64,000 nt of DNA. Origin: Methylomonas sp. LL1 (GTDB taxonomy: Bacteria; Pseudomonadota; Gammaproteobacteria; Methylococcales; Methylomonadaceae). Every line of letters begins with the position of its first letter. Position 1 is the first letter of the stretch. Shown piece after piece: positions 1 through 8,495 of the stretch. Made by a program: the position numbers and the translations under genes. The notes under the pieces are model-generated. The model worked only from the letters and a program-made list of their open reading frames with translations. It was not told where the DNA came from and made no database searches. Location of the stretch: contig NZ_CP064653.1 in the NCBI RefSeq assembly GCF_015711015.1, positions 682,001 to 746,000 on the forward strand. Reading direction: 5' to 3'.

Positions 1-740
1 ATCATCCAAGAATGCCTTGGTTTATCATGCTTGGCATAATCGGAGACCGGTATTTTTTCGCCGGTCACACGCTCGATGTCATCGACCGTCACCAGGTAAC
101 GGTCCAGGTTTTTCTTGGTGGCCTCCACCGAATTCGACACGATCCAGGCGATTGCCCGCTCGTCTTGGCCACGCCCGCGAACGATTACCTTCCAGAAGGA
201 GTCTGGCGTTGCTACGCCATGTGACTTCACGAAGTAATCATCCGTCGGATTGTTGCCCCATATCACGCCGCCAATCACCAGCAACTCATCGATGTCGCGG
301 TAGCATTCGATAATTTCCTCGGTCAGAAGCCAAGCCCCTCGGTTCATGTTGGCCGCCTGTGGCAGGATATTGGTCATGTAGTTGCTCTGCTTGATGCCCA
401 ATTCCGAATGATCAAGATGATTGGCCGGTACAAGGTGGCCGCGGTCGTAATTTTGGCCATAGCCCTTGGCGCTGGTCTGCTGGCATTCGCTGGGTACTTG
501 GCGATCGAGGTAAAAACTACTATCGCGCTGGCCGGCGCCGGTGTCGTGTTGAGCGTTGTATCTGAATTTCACCGCACCGCGTTTCTCGCAATCGAGCCAG
601 ACCGTAAAACCTTCGTAATCTAGTTGGAGTAAGCTGCCGGTTGGCTTTGGCTCCCGTAAGTCGCTTATCGGCTTGACGTATTCAGATGGTGAGCATGATG
701 ACAATGCAATGAATACGAGCGTGAAAATGGCATATCGCAT
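1..740 (-). CDS. Secreted DNA/RNA non-specific endonuclease, lipoprotein (partial)
   Basis: Reading leftward from an ATG at 740, the frame stays open to the window edge, giving about 246 residues with the C-terminus missing. The N-terminus is a short hydrophobic stretch ending in a lipobox-like LSSC, so the mature protein probably starts at Cys16 and is membrane anchored outside the cytoplasm. Residues 99-102 read DRGH, the catalytic motif of the Serratia nuclease/EndoG family, in which His is the general base. About 30 residues later NMNRGAW matches the Asn of the metal site. The family cuts single- and double-stranded DNA and RNA with Mg2+. Seen: the motifs and open frame. Inferred: nutrient scavenging or defence against extracellular DNA. 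There is no clear operon partner in the window. Confidence 0.85.
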   Translation of the reverse strand, partial: MRYAIFTLVFIALSSCSPSEYVKPISDLREPKPTGSLLQLDYEGFTVWLDCEKRGAVKFRYNAQHDTGAGQRDSSFYLDRQVPSECQQTSAKGYGQNYDRGHLVPANHLDHSELGIKQSNYMTNILPQAANMNRGAWLLTEEIIECYRDIDELLVIGGVIWGNNPTDDYFVKSHGVATPDSFWKVIVRGRGQDERAIAWIVSNSVEATKKNLDRYLVTVDDIERVTGEKIPVSDYAKHDKPRHSWM

Positions 741-851
741 GGTTGGCGGCTGATCCTGAAACAAAAAGGCCGCAAATCTACCATGCTACTCCGCATACTA
801 AAAAACCGATTAGCCTAGCGGCGATTGAGGGGGATAACTCTGGTGACTTAT

Positions 852-950
852 GAGGTACTTGCAAAATTATGAGATTTTACGCAAAAACCACTAGATATAG
901 TGGTTTTTAAAATTAATTGGCCACTAATAGTGGTATTTTGCAAGTTCCTC
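852..950. repeat. Small inverted-repeat element (MITE-like)
   Basis: A 99-bp segment is bounded by 16-bp inverted repeats, GAGGTACTTGCAAAAT at 852-867 and ATTTTGCAAGTTCCTC at 935-950, matching at 15 of 16 positions. Inside lies a perfect 11-bp hairpin with a 4-nt loop (883-908) and a second small palindrome with related sequence (921-933). It has no coding capacity. This layout fits a non-autonomous miniature element or a structured intergenic repeat. No parent transposon is visible here. Confidence 0.5.
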
Positions 951-1108
951 TTATGTTTATTGGTTTTGCTGATGTGAATGAGAAAAACTTCATCGTAATA
1001 TCCCAGTTAATCGCTTCACCAGCGATAGGGTCAATACTGGTTTGCACGTTAAATAGGGCGTGCCACATGTTGCAAGTCAACAAACTCGCAGACAAAATTA
1101 TTGTGGGG

Positions 1109-1402
1109 CTAGCGCGGCCATAGCTGTAACAGCCAGTTTCTCAATCGCGCTCCAGGGAATGCCCGATATACATCTTTAGCGACCATATCCCATGCGTGTT
1201 GCTCTAAGTGGTTTAGTTGGTGATAGAAGCCTCGCCGTTTTTGTAGAAAATCGCCGACAGCCGTCAGAACTTCAGATGAACAAGTGCAGGCGCCAATATT
1301 TGCGAGTAAACCATCGACTTCGGCGCGATAATCCAATCTTCTTAGGCCAATAACCACGACCGCCAAATCGGGCCACCATTCATGAAGTTGTTCATCCGTC
1401 AT
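1109..1402 (-). CDS. Hypothetical protein, 97 aa
   Basis: A 97-residue frame starting MTDEQLHEWW and ending LLQLWPR. It is rich in Trp, Leu and Arg, without signal peptide, membrane segment or recognisable motif, and is probably a small helical cytoplasmic protein. No good Shine-Dalgarno sequence precedes the ATG, so the start or the gene itself may be wrong. It lies between the MITE-like repeat and the gene broken by the IS1380-type element. I do not recognise a family. Confidence 0.4.
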   Translation of the reverse strand: MTDEQLHEWWPDLAVVVIGLRRLDYRAEVDGLLANIGACTCSSEVLTAVGDFLQKRRGFYHQLNHLEQHAWDMVAKDVYRAFPGARLRNWLLQLWPR

Positions 1403-1517
1403 TGTTTGAGGAGAATTAACTGAATTCAGGAAAATCCTGCGCTAAGCTTTTTCTAACCTATTTTCGCGAAAACCAACGCGCTTAATAACGCCGTCGTTCT
1501 AGGATAAATTCGATCAA

Positions 1518-3153
1518 CCTAAAAAGAGCAGTTGAATTTTACCTATGTCGGCGCCGGCAGCCAGTTGGGTGGTCGTAATTGTCGACCGCGAAGATACTTG
1601 ACTAGCGCTAAACTGAGGATGCGGCACCAACGCTCGATAGACGTCAACTGCTCCGCAGTTGAACGGAGTTCTTTGAAGAAGGCGGCCATCCAGCGATAGC
1701 GTTGTTCTACTTTTTCAGCTTGGGCATGCGGGCTGCTGATTGTCAGGCGAGTTTGGCCGGCATGGCGAGTCTGCTTGGCAATGGCATAGAGCATCAGTGG
1801 TCGACTGGTGATGGCCTCAGTATGCTGTTCAGGATGGGCCAGGCGCACAAACAGGCTCCACCAGTTGTAAATCAACGCCGTGATTTTGGCCATGAAACGG
1901 CAGCGTTTGATATCTTGGGTAGTAAAGCCACCCCAAGCCCAGTGGTTCTTGAGTTCGTCGAAGTTGTTTTCGGCATCGGCACGATCCCGATATAGTTGGG
2001 CGACACTCAGCGCTTCCTGTTCTAGGCTGGTGACCAGCACGCTGTATTCGTAGACCGTGATATCGTCGCTCAATTCGGCAAAACTGAGTTGTTTGGGGCC
2101 TTGTGGATTTTCGCTGACCACGGCCAGATTTTTCTTGACCTGGCGCCTTAATACGACGATGCGGCGAGCACGACTCCAGCCGGTGAGACGGAGTTTGGAT
2201 TCCGCGGCTTGCCAGCCCTGGCCGGCATTAGTCCATTGGTTTCCTAACATCAAGCGCTCGATGAGTCGGCGCGTGTTTTGGGTGAGGCGCAGTTTGAACA
2301 AATACGGCAACTCCGCTTGTTCGGCGGCTTGCATATTCGCTTCGGTTCCCCAATCCCGATCGCCTCGAATCAGGGTCGGCCAATGCGCGCGTGGAATACG
2401 ATTCAACAGCGCCCAGAGTCCAGGTGAACTGTGTTTGGAGGCAACCTTCTTGCCCGTTTGTACCTCGACATCCAGAATCAAACGCAGATTGGCAATCATA
2501 TAACTGTGGTAAGTGTGTGAAGGCCGACCCGGCTTATGCGGGTTATAGCCGACTTCGGCACCTTCCTGCTGACCATACAGGGTTTTGATCGTCGCATCCG
2601 CATCCAGTATCCAAGGCTCGCCCAGCACAGGTGCATAGACCTGCTGTAATTGCGTTTGTAGCCAGGAACTCCCCGTTTCCTCATCTAAGCGAGCAAAGCT
2701 GCGTCGGACCGAGTCCTCACTGACAACCTTACTCATACCCAATAAATCTGGGTTGACTCCATCACCACGCAACGCATTGATATGCGCATAGCGCTGATGA
2801 CCGGAAAGCACGGATAGCAATACTGTGCCCAGCACATCGCGCTTCAACGGCGCATTGGGACTGCTCCAGGTCAGTGGGCACTGCGCCACCCAATCTTCAA
2901 ACAAACCGCTGACATGCAGGAATTCGATAAAAAAAGGCAGTTGCCCCAATGGCGTCACCGCCGCGTCCGGATTCCAGTCAACATGGATTCGACCGCCAAA
3001 GGTATCCACTGCTACAGGGCCTGAAGTGGGTACTAGCCCGCCCGTATGGGCTTCACCATTTGGGTGATTGATCATTTCTTGCATTGGCACCTCCTTGCCG
3101 ATTAATTTCAACCCTTTCCGTGAATTTTGCAATTATTAACTGCTCTTTTTAGG
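1518..3153 (-). mobile_element. IS1380-family insertion sequence
   Basis: A complete 1,636-bp insertion sequence. Its ends are inverted repeats CCTAAAAAGAGCAGTT (1518-1533 and, inverted, 3138-3153), and it is flanked by the 5-bp direct repeat ATCAA (1513-1517 and 3154-3158). A single large transposase gene fills it. IS1380 elements typically have 4-5 bp target duplications and CC-starting termini. The intact ends, the intact transposase and the exact duplication suggest a recent insertion that may still be active. Confidence 0.92.
1543..3084 (-). CDS. IS1380 family transposase
   Basis: A 513-residue DDE-type transposase that would catalyse cut-and-paste movement of the surrounding element. 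The start is placed at the ATG at 3084 because AAGGAGGTG lies just upstream. An upstream TTG (3132) would add 16 residues but lacks such a site. The order is an N-terminal region with HVDWNPDAAVTPLG, an ILDADATIKTLYG block containing the first Asp pair, a central RGDRDWGTEANM block with the next Asp, and a late YRDRADAENNFDELKNHW block holding the catalytic Glu. These blocks are typical of IS1380/ISEc9-like transposases. The length is normal and no frame disruption is seen. Confidence 0.93.
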   Translation of the reverse strand: MQEMINHPNGEAHTGGLVPTSGPVAVDTFGGRIHVDWNPDAAVTPLGQLPFFIEFLHVSGLFEDWVAQCPLTWSSPNAPLKRDVLGTVLLSVLSGHQRYAHINALRGDGVNPDLLGMSKVVSEDSVRRSFARLDEETGSSWLQTQLQQVYAPVLGEPWILDADATIKTLYGQQEGAEVGYNPHKPGRPSHTYHSYMIANLRLILDVEVQTGKKVASKHSSPGLWALLNRIPRAHWPTLIRGDRDWGTEANMQAAEQAELPYLFKLRLTQNTRRLIERLMLGNQWTNAGQGWQAAESKLRLTGWSRARRIVVLRRQVKKNLAVVSENPQGPKQLSFAELSDDITVYEYSVLVTSLEQEALSVAQLYRDRADAENNFDELKNHWAWGGFTTQDIKRCRFMAKITALIYNWWSLFVRLAHPEQHTEAITSRPLMLYAIAKQTRHAGQTRLTISSPHAQAEKVEQRYRWMAAFFKELRSTAEQLTSIERWCRILSLALVKYLRGRQLRPPNWLPAPT

Positions 3154-3395
3154 ATCAATGATTTGAAAATCGGAATGTCAAATAATGTGCCGGCAATGAA
3201 AATCAGGCCCAGTACCAGCCAGAAAAGACCCACGTTGATGGCGCCCTGTCCTTCAAATCGGCCGTACTGGGTGTGCGAAGAACGTTTTATTTTGATGGAA
3301 AAATACCCGCTGCCGACCAAAAGCACGCCAAACAACAACCCAAACCAATCGCTCGCTTGCATCTGCTTACATTCCCCCGCGCGGACAAAACCGCT

Positions 3396-3731
3396 CTAAC
3401 CGATACCCAGTTTTTGGGACAGGTCTGCCTTTTGTTTTTCGAGCTTTGAAAGCTTCCTTTTCAGGCTATTGATTTCTTTGTTTACTGTCAGCAGGTCATG
3501 TTCAAGCGCCTGCCTTTTCAAGTAATCATCGCCATATAATGCCTGGGCCAATGCCTGAACCTCGGTTCTGAGTAATTTGTAATAGGGGTTGCCATGCGCG
3601 TAATTGAGCCGATATTGCAATTTGCCTTGTTTGATGGAATGAATGATTTCTTGTTCGGAAAGGCCAAACTCCTTGCACGCGTTATTGAGGCTTAGAGTTG
3701 ATCCTTGTTTAGTCCAGGCGGAGTCTGTCAT
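3396..3731 (-). CDS. Hypothetical coiled-coil protein with possible N-terminal helix-turn-helix
   Basis: A protein of 111 residues. The first half (about 15-60) includes LNNACKEFGLSEQEIIHSIKQGKLQYR and then GNPYYKLLRTEV, a layout like MerR/excisionase-type winged helices. The second half (about 72-108) is a charged heptad-like coiled coil, probably for dimerisation. No family is assigned. It stands alone between the interrupted membrane-protein gene and the HU gene, on the same strand as both. A small DNA-binding protein is an inference. Confidence 0.6.
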   Translation of the reverse strand: MTDSAWTKQGSTLSLNNACKEFGLSEQEIIHSIKQGKLQYRLNYAHGNPYYKLLRTEVQALAQALYGDDYLKRQALEHDLLTVNKEINSLKRKLSKLEKQKADLSQKLGIG

Positions 3732-3836
3732 CGGTTTGGTTTAGGATGGTCACAGAATTCGGAAAAAATAGTACGTTAAGCCTTTAGGGCAGGAATGCAA
3801 TAGCTCGAATGGCGTAACCGTTTTTCTTTCGCGGCC

Positions 3837-4112
3837 TTATCCATTGACAGCGTCCTTCAAGGCCTTGCCCGGTTTAAAGCTCGGCACGGTCGCCGCCGCT
3901 ATGGTTATTTCGGCGCCGGTTTGCGGATTACGGCCTTTTCTTTCGCCACGGTGTTTAATCTCAAACGTGCCAAAACCCACCAGGGCTACGCTATTGCCCA
4001 GTTTCAGGGTGTTTTCGATGCTATCGATCAATCCGTCCAAGGCTTTGCCGGCATCGGCCTTGGTCAGATTGGCGTGTTGGGCGATGCTATCGATCAATTC
4101 GGATTTGTTCAT
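3837..4112 (-). CDS. hupB: HU-type nucleoid DNA-binding protein
   Basis: A 91-residue protein with the full HU fold. It has helical N-terminus [20 protein letters not shown], the core [21 protein letters not shown] whose RNPQTG arm tip inserts into the minor groove, and C-terminal [15 protein letters not shown] forms dimers that bend DNA without sequence specificity and shape the nucleoid. The length matches the family exactly. It is followed by a small exported-protein gene on the same strand, about 250 bp upstream and unlikely to be co-transcribed. It could be the single HU or one of several paralogues; IHF is less likely from the sequence. Confidence 0.93.
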   Translation of the reverse strand: MNKSELIDSIAQHANLTKADAGKALDGLIDSIENTLKLGNSVALVGFGTFEIKHRGERKGRNPQTGAEITIAAATVPSFKPGKALKDAVNG

Positions 4113-4359
4113 GAGGACTCCTTTGGGTTAAAAACAGGGGATTATGACACTGACTCCAGCCGACATTGATCGCCAGTCCAGGCCCGGTTTGCCATTATGC
4201 CGCCAACGGGCCTGGGATTCGTGGCCCAGCGCATCGTTTTCATTCTGTTCGGCGAAAAAAATCCGGCACGCGGCCGGATATGAGAAGGATACTACGCGCA
4301 TACCAAGCTAAACCTGCCATCGGGTAGGTTGGGTACTATCGAGAAACGGGCTGAAAGGA

Positions 4360-4605
4360 TTAGTTGCCGCCTTTGAAGCTGATTTCCAAGGCGTGTAAAG
4401 CGTTGACGCAGTTGGGCGTGGATTGCAGGTCGGGCGTGTTGTAGCACACTCTATTTTGTTGACGGGCCTCTTGAATATTGGCAACGAACCAGGCGACCGA
4501 TTTGGCGTCTTCGTTGGTTTCGCCGGCAATGCTGCTGTTGAACATCGCCAAGCCGGCCAAGGCCAGCGCAAGGATGGACATTGAGGTAACCACGGATTTT
4601 TTCAT
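4360..4605 (-). CDS. Small exported protein, 81 aa
   Basis: It starts MKKSVVTSMS with a hydrophobic stretch through about residue 27 (LALALAGLAMFNSSIAG), a classical signal peptide with cleavage expected after SIAG or nearby. The mature part of about 53 residues holds two cysteines (RVCYN, PNCVN) that could form one disulfide. It ends FKGGN. The length, charge and signal fit a small periplasmic protein of the EexN-like or hypothetical kind, but no family is claimed. It stands alone on the minus strand. Confidence 0.65.
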   Translation of the reverse strand: MKKSVVTSMSILALALAGLAMFNSSIAGETNEDAKSVAWFVANIQEARQQNRVCYNTPDLQSTPNCVNALHALEISFKGGN

Positions 4606-4999
4606 GCTTTCATTCCTTAAAAAATGGATTTGAACTTACCCTGTTACGTTCCCCCCAACGAACGAGCGTGTTTAATTTATCAGAACGGTTTTGGCGCCAA
4701 AATGCGGTGCATTGCCGCGCGGCGGGTTGTCGCAGCGCTGAATGCGGAAAAAATGTATGACGTTTCCGGCGTGACGCGGGGCAAGCAATGGGTGGTGCTG
4801 ATCTGCGAACCGAAGGCCTTGGCATGGCGGTGAGGACGCAAAAATCGGGGCGGCGGGTGACGAATTTGGTAAATCGATTAAATTCGATACGCTGACCTTG
4901 AGCAAAAGTCTAAACTTTGCAATTTTGTGAAGGTCATTGCGTTCAAAGTGGCATAACCGATTCAGTTCTTCTTACTTCACTAAACCTGGAGAGGCCACC

Positions 5000-5644
5000 G
5001 TGAACACTTTGACCAAATTGGCATTGGGAATAATGGGGCAACTGCGTCCCGGACCCGTTCGGGGGAAATCGAAGGAATCGATCGCGCTGCCTCCACTAGA
5101 GAAAGCGGGTGGGCTCCCGCTGATGGAGGCGTTGCTAAAACGCCGTTCAGCGCGTGGGTTTGCTCCTGATGCTTTGCCGTTGCAGCTACTTTCCGACTTG
5201 TTGTGGGCGGCTTATGGCGTTAATAGGCCAGATGGAGGGCGTACCGCGCCTTCGGCTTTAAACGCGCAGGAGATCGATGTTTATGTCGCATTGCCTGAGG
5301 GCGCCTATCTGTACGATGCTCACGGACATGCTCTCGACCTGATGGTGAAACAAGACCTGAGACGCATCACGGGTTATCAAGACTTTGTCGATGAAGCCCC
5401 GCTAGATTTGGTTTATATTGCGGATTATCGGCGCCTGGCGATGGTGCCGGTCACTCAGCGGGAATCATATGCTTCTGCAGCGGCAGGTGCCATTGCGCAA
5501 AATGTCTATTTATTTTCCGCGAGCGCCGGGTTGTCTACGGTCATCCGGGCATGGATAGACCGTGCCGCCATCGCGGAGGCATTGGAATTGTCCCATGATC
5601 AACAAGTATTGTTGGCGCAGACGGTGGGTTTCCCTAAAAGATAG
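5000..5644 (+). CDS. SagB/nitroreductase-family oxidoreductase
   Basis: The GTG start at 5000 follows GGAGAGG at a good distance; a longer reading from 4937 lacks such a site. The protein is about 214 aa. LMEALLKRRSARGFAPDALPLQLLSDLLWAAYGVNRPDGGRTAPSALNAQEID is the FMN-binding front of nitroreductases, with the RRSxR motif and the APSA loop. The tail contains AAGAIAQNVYLFSASAGLSTVIRAWIDR, the helix that completes the dimeric FMN site. Family members reduce nitro, quinone or thiazoline-type substrates with NAD(P)H; the substrate here is unknown. The next gene, on the same strand 55 bp away, is another flavin-fold protein. Confidence 0.85.
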   Translation: MNTLTKLALGIMGQLRPGPVRGKSKESIALPPLEKAGGLPLMEALLKRRSARGFAPDALPLQLLSDLLWAAYGVNRPDGGRTAPSALNAQEIDVYVALPEGAYLYDAHGHALDLMVKQDLRRITGYQDFVDEAPLDLVYIADYRRLAMVPVTQRESYASAAAGAIAQNVYLFSASAGLSTVIRAWIDRAAIAEALELSHDQQVLLAQTVGFPKR

Positions 5645-5699
5645 TTGGATGTTAGTTTGAGGACGGCATCTATACCGAAAAATGATTCGAGGTATTCGT

Positions 5700-6083
5700 A
5701 TGAGCGATGTGCTTCCTATTGATCAGCTACGCGCGGAAAGCGCGCGGTTCGGCACCCAACCTTATCTGTTGACCCAGGGCGGCGACGGCCGACCCCATGC
5801 GGTAGCCGTGTCGATCGAATGGCAGGGAGACCGCATTCTGACGAGCGCCGGCACGCGCAGCACTGCCAATGTCGCGGCTCGCCCATTGGTCAGCTTGCTG
5901 TGGCCGTCGATCGAGGCCGTGGGTTACAGTCTCATTGTCGACGGTGAAGGATGCGTGATCGGCAGCGGTTCCGAAGTGATCGTCAGCGTCACGCCGACGC
6001 GCGGTGTGCTTCATCGCCCTGGCATATCGGCTGACTCCGCAGCGCGAGGATGCGGTTCGGACTGCATCCCTTTGCTCGGCTGA
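5700..6083 (+). CDS. Pyridoxamine 5'-phosphate oxidase-like (FMN-binding split barrel) protein
   Basis: A protein of about 127 aa from ATG 5700 (MSDVLPIDQLRAESARFG). PYLLTQGGDGRPHAVAVSIEWQGDRILTSAGTRSTANVAARPLVSLLWP is the split-barrel core. In it the basic GTRST segment usually contacts FMN phosphate or an F420-like cofactor. The chain ends CGSDCIPLLG, a tail with two cysteines found in several small members. Members act as FMN-dependent oxidases or cofactor carriers; the substrate cannot be told. It follows the nitroreductase gene and could share its transcript. Confidence 0.75.
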   Translation: MSDVLPIDQLRAESARFGTQPYLLTQGGDGRPHAVAVSIEWQGDRILTSAGTRSTANVAARPLVSLLWPSIEAVGYSLIVDGEGCVIGSGSEVIVSVTPTRGVLHRPGISADSAARGCGSDCIPLLG

Positions 6084-6437
6084 AATAAGAAATTATACGG
6101 GGTCGGAATCGTGGTGTGGTTCTGGTAAAAGTTTGAACTCAGAGAGCACCTCATCAAGCTTGTCATGCCTGTAGCAAATTGTTGGGCGCTGCCGCCGCAT
6201 AGGACCAACAGCCTAGGCATGAAGACTATCGGTTTTTATATCTTCGGAAGTTGCCACAGCTTTGGAATCGTAATCGACAGTCGCTTCTTGTATGTCGCAT
6301 GGCTTTTGTGATGGTGACTATGCAAATATGGAAGGACATGTTTTCTATATTCAGCGGCGCCGTTTGCTGTTGGCAAAATACCAAAAATCGCGCAAGAGAA
6401 TTGAATCCTTCCTGGCCTGCCTGACCCAGCGTGGCAG
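6084..6437. other. Intergenic region without a supported gene
   Basis: 354 bp between the convergent PPOX-like gene and glgC. Short open frames exist on the minus strand, but they lack start signals and protein-like composition. I see no clear terminator hairpin, repeat or RNA gene. Confidence 0.4.
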
Positions 6438-7661
6438 TCAATAAACTCGGATTTGTCCTCGCTTACCTTTAGGTACGACTACAATCCCGGATGGGCTAAT
6501 AGGGTAGCGTTGCCGATCAATCGTGGGGTCATAGCCGATCACAGTGCCCGGTTCGATGAGATTATATCGGCCAATGATGGCACGACGAAGACGGGAGCCA
6601 CTGCCTATGAAGTTGTAGTCCATGATGATGCAATCTTCAATATCGACGTCGCGCTCGATCATTACCTCATGCCGGATCACCGAATTACGAATATTGCCCC
6701 CATTGATAATGGTCCCTCCGCCAATAATGCTGTTTCGAATTTCACCGCTAATGATCCTGGCTTCCGGCCCGAAATAGTGATCAGAATAAATGGGCCAATC
6801 GGGATTGAAGGTATCGAACCGAGGCTCCAGTCCAAGCAGGTCCATATGGGCTGTATGATAGGCATCAAGGTTGCCAACATCGCGCCAATAAGAGGGTTCT
6901 TCATAAGTTTTTACGCCTGGGATCCGGTTGGAGGTGAAATCATAAGTGCAGACCTTGTGCGTGCGAATCAGTCTGGGTAGTACATCATGGCCGAAATCTT
7001 TTTCTCCTCGAGCATGAGCTTCTTCCAAAGCATCAATGAGCACATGGGTCTTAAACAGGTAATTACCCATTGAGGAAAAACAGTGTTGCGGATCGCCAGG
7101 AATAGGCTTGGGTTGCGCTGGTTTTTCCTGAAAATCAATGATTCGGAACGAACTATCATGAGTGATGATGCCAAAGTTGTGACCCTGATCCAATGGCACA
7201 GGCAAGGCTGCCACCGTCATATCGGCCTCATGGTCCAAATGAAACTGAACCATTTGGTTAATATCCATGCGATAGATGTGATCGGCTCCAAAGACTGCCA
7301 CTATGTCGGGGCGGTGATGTTCTATCAACCCCAGGTTCTGATAGACGGCGTCAGCAGTGCCCTGGAACCATTCCGGGCCACCGCGCATCTGGGCAGGCAC
7401 GACAGTAACGAAGTGATCCGCAATGATATTCGTAACCGACCATGCCCGTCGTATGTGCTCGATCAGTGATTGGGATTTGTACTGAACCAGTAAATAGATC
7501 GAGTGGATTTCGGAATTAACTAGATTGCTGAGCACAAAATCGACGATGCGGTACCGTCCGCCGAAAGGAACTGCTGGCTTGGAACGCTCTGCCGTAAGCG
7601 GGTTCAGACGAGTGCCTTCGCCACCGGCCAATACTACTGCAAGTACTCTCGGGTTTGCCAT
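6438..7661 (-). CDS. glgC: Glucose-1-phosphate adenylyltransferase (ADP-glucose pyrophosphorylase)
   Basis: It makes ADP-glucose from ATP and glucose-1-phosphate, the committed step of bacterial glycogen synthesis. ATG 7661 is chosen because GGAGAG precedes it (407 aa); an upstream ATG at 7685 has no such site. The N-terminal [38 protein letters not shown] block holds the nucleotide loop and the allosteric/catalytic Arg and Lys. [10 protein letters not shown] carries the metal-binding Asp, GNYLFKT and SYWRDVG follow, and a left-handed beta-helix tail ([19 protein letters not shown]) completes the family pattern. No other glg gene is nearby, so glycogen genes are scattered. Methanotrophs commonly store glycogen. 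Confidence 0.95.
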   Translation of the reverse strand: MANPRVLAVVLAGGEGTRLNPLTAERSKPAVPFGGRYRIVDFVLSNLVNSEIHSIYLLVQYKSQSLIEHIRRAWSVTNIIADHFVTVVPAQMRGGPEWFQGTADAVYQNLGLIEHHRPDIVAVFGADHIYRMDINQMVQFHLDHEADMTVAALPVPLDQGHNFGIITHDSSFRIIDFQEKPAQPKPIPGDPQHCFSSMGNYLFKTHVLIDALEEAHARGEKDFGHDVLPRLIRTHKVCTYDFTSNRIPGVKTYEEPSYWRDVGNLDAYHTAHMDLLGLEPRFDTFNPDWPIYSDHYFGPEARIISGEIRNSIIGGGTIINGGNIRNSVIRHEVMIERDVDIEDCIIMDYNFIGSGSRLRRAIIGRYNLIEPGTVIGYDPTIDRQRYPISPSGIVVVPKGKRGQIRVY

Positions 7662-7802
7662 CTTGCTCTCCGATTCTAAAGCCAAATACTCTCAATGAGA
7701 AAACACCTTTGGATCGCCTTTTAACATCGTTTCTTCGCGAGGTGATCCCGGTTGCTTAGCTGAACTGAATTACATCGTGTCGAGACTTCTGATAATCCAG
7801 AT

Positions 7803-8150
7803 TCAGGATCGAATCATCGTAAGAATCATCTTGAATTGCTTCAGCGCCTTAAGACTGTGCGGTTGCTGCGCGGGTATGAGAATCATATCCCCTCCATGCA
7901 AGTGATTGGGTATACCTGCGATGCTGACTTCCGCTTCGCCTTCGAACACCTGCACCAGGGCGTCGAAGGGCGCCGTATGTTCGCTCAGGCCTTGTCCTTC
8001 GTCGAAAGCGAAGATGGTCACGTTACCCGTTGGCTTTTTGACAATTTCGCGGCTGACGATTGAGCCGTCCTGGTAGTTGACCAACTCGCTGACCCTGGCG
8101 ATTTCGGCGCCATTGAGTCCTTTGGCCTTGGGTGTGTTTTCTGCTTGCAT
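7803..8150 (-). CDS. Cupin-domain protein
   Basis: A 115-residue single-domain cupin. GNVTIFAFDEGQGLSEHTAPFDALVQVFEGEAEVSIAGIPNHLHGGDMILIPAQQPHSLKA contains both cupin motifs, with candidate metal ligands His58 of SEHTAPFD, His84 or nearby, and the HSL histidine. Small cupins of this shape are often annotated as stress- or sensor-associated; the ligand is not known. It is on the same strand as, and near, rubredoxin and the nitric-oxide genes, so an oxidative or nitrosative-stress role is a reasonable inference only. Confidence 0.8.
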   Translation of the reverse strand: MQAENTPKAKGLNGAEIARVSELVNYQDGSIVSREIVKKPTGNVTIFAFDEGQGLSEHTAPFDALVQVFEGEAEVSIAGIPNHLHGGDMILIPAQQPHSLKALKQFKMILTMIRS

Positions 8151-8231
8151 AATTCACCTTTTCAATCTGTTGTACTAAAGAGACAGAAGCCCGATATTTT
8201 CGAGATTTGTTGTCACGAGTGAAGTGATGGC

Positions 8232-8402
8232 TTATTCCATCAGTTTAAAAAAATCTTTAGGTGCGCCACAGATCGGACAAGACCAGTCATCGGGTATGTC
8301 GGCCCAAAGGGTTCCGGGAGCAAGGCCGCTATCGGGATCGCCCTTTGCTTCATCATAGATATGTTCGCATTCCCTGCACTGATACTTTTTAAAATTGGCC
8401 AT
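8232..8402 (-). CDS. Rubredoxin
   Basis: The 56-aa form starts at ATG 8402, preceded by GGAGAATCATC. It has two CxxC knuckles, CREC near the N-terminus and CPIC near the C-terminus, which bind one iron through four cysteines. Between them lies the diagnostic [11 protein letters not shown] and [14 protein letters not shown]. Rubredoxins are one-electron carriers, used for alkane hydroxylases, superoxide/NO reduction or flavin reductases. A longer start at 8456 would add an uncharacteristic tail. The partner is unknown, but the nitric-oxide operon nearby and the cupin suggest stress electron transfer. Confidence 0.95.
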   Translation of the reverse strand: MANFKKYQCRECEHIYDEAKGDPDSGLAPGTLWADIPDDWSCPICGAPKDFFKLME

Positions 8403-8495
8403 GATGATTCTCCAGAATGGATTAGTAACTTGAGTAGATGAAGCAGTCCACGGCAATGCTTTGGATACCCAAAAGAAAAAAGGATAGCTTCGCCT

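Larger units (their letters stand above)
1482..3362 (-). pseudogene. Small two-TM membrane protein interrupted by the insertion sequence
   Basis: The gene begins at 3362 (MQASDWFGLLFG) and encodes two hydrophobic helices at about residues 6-22 and 44-62. After FKSLI it runs into the insertion sequence at 3153. Removing the IS and one copy of the 5-bp target duplication joins this frame to 1482-1512 and gives ...SLIEFILERRRY-stop. The intact ancestor was therefore about 79 aa. In the present state the last nine residues are replaced by IS-encoded residues, giving an 84-aa product. The protein may still fold, since both membrane segments are kept. Its function is unknown. Confidence 0.7.

Noticed and set aside
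4624-4905. Open frames on both strands between the 81-aa exported gene and the nitroreductase gene
   Set aside because: The plus-strand and minus-strand frames overlap, neither has a ribosome site or a recognisable domain, and codon use is erratic.
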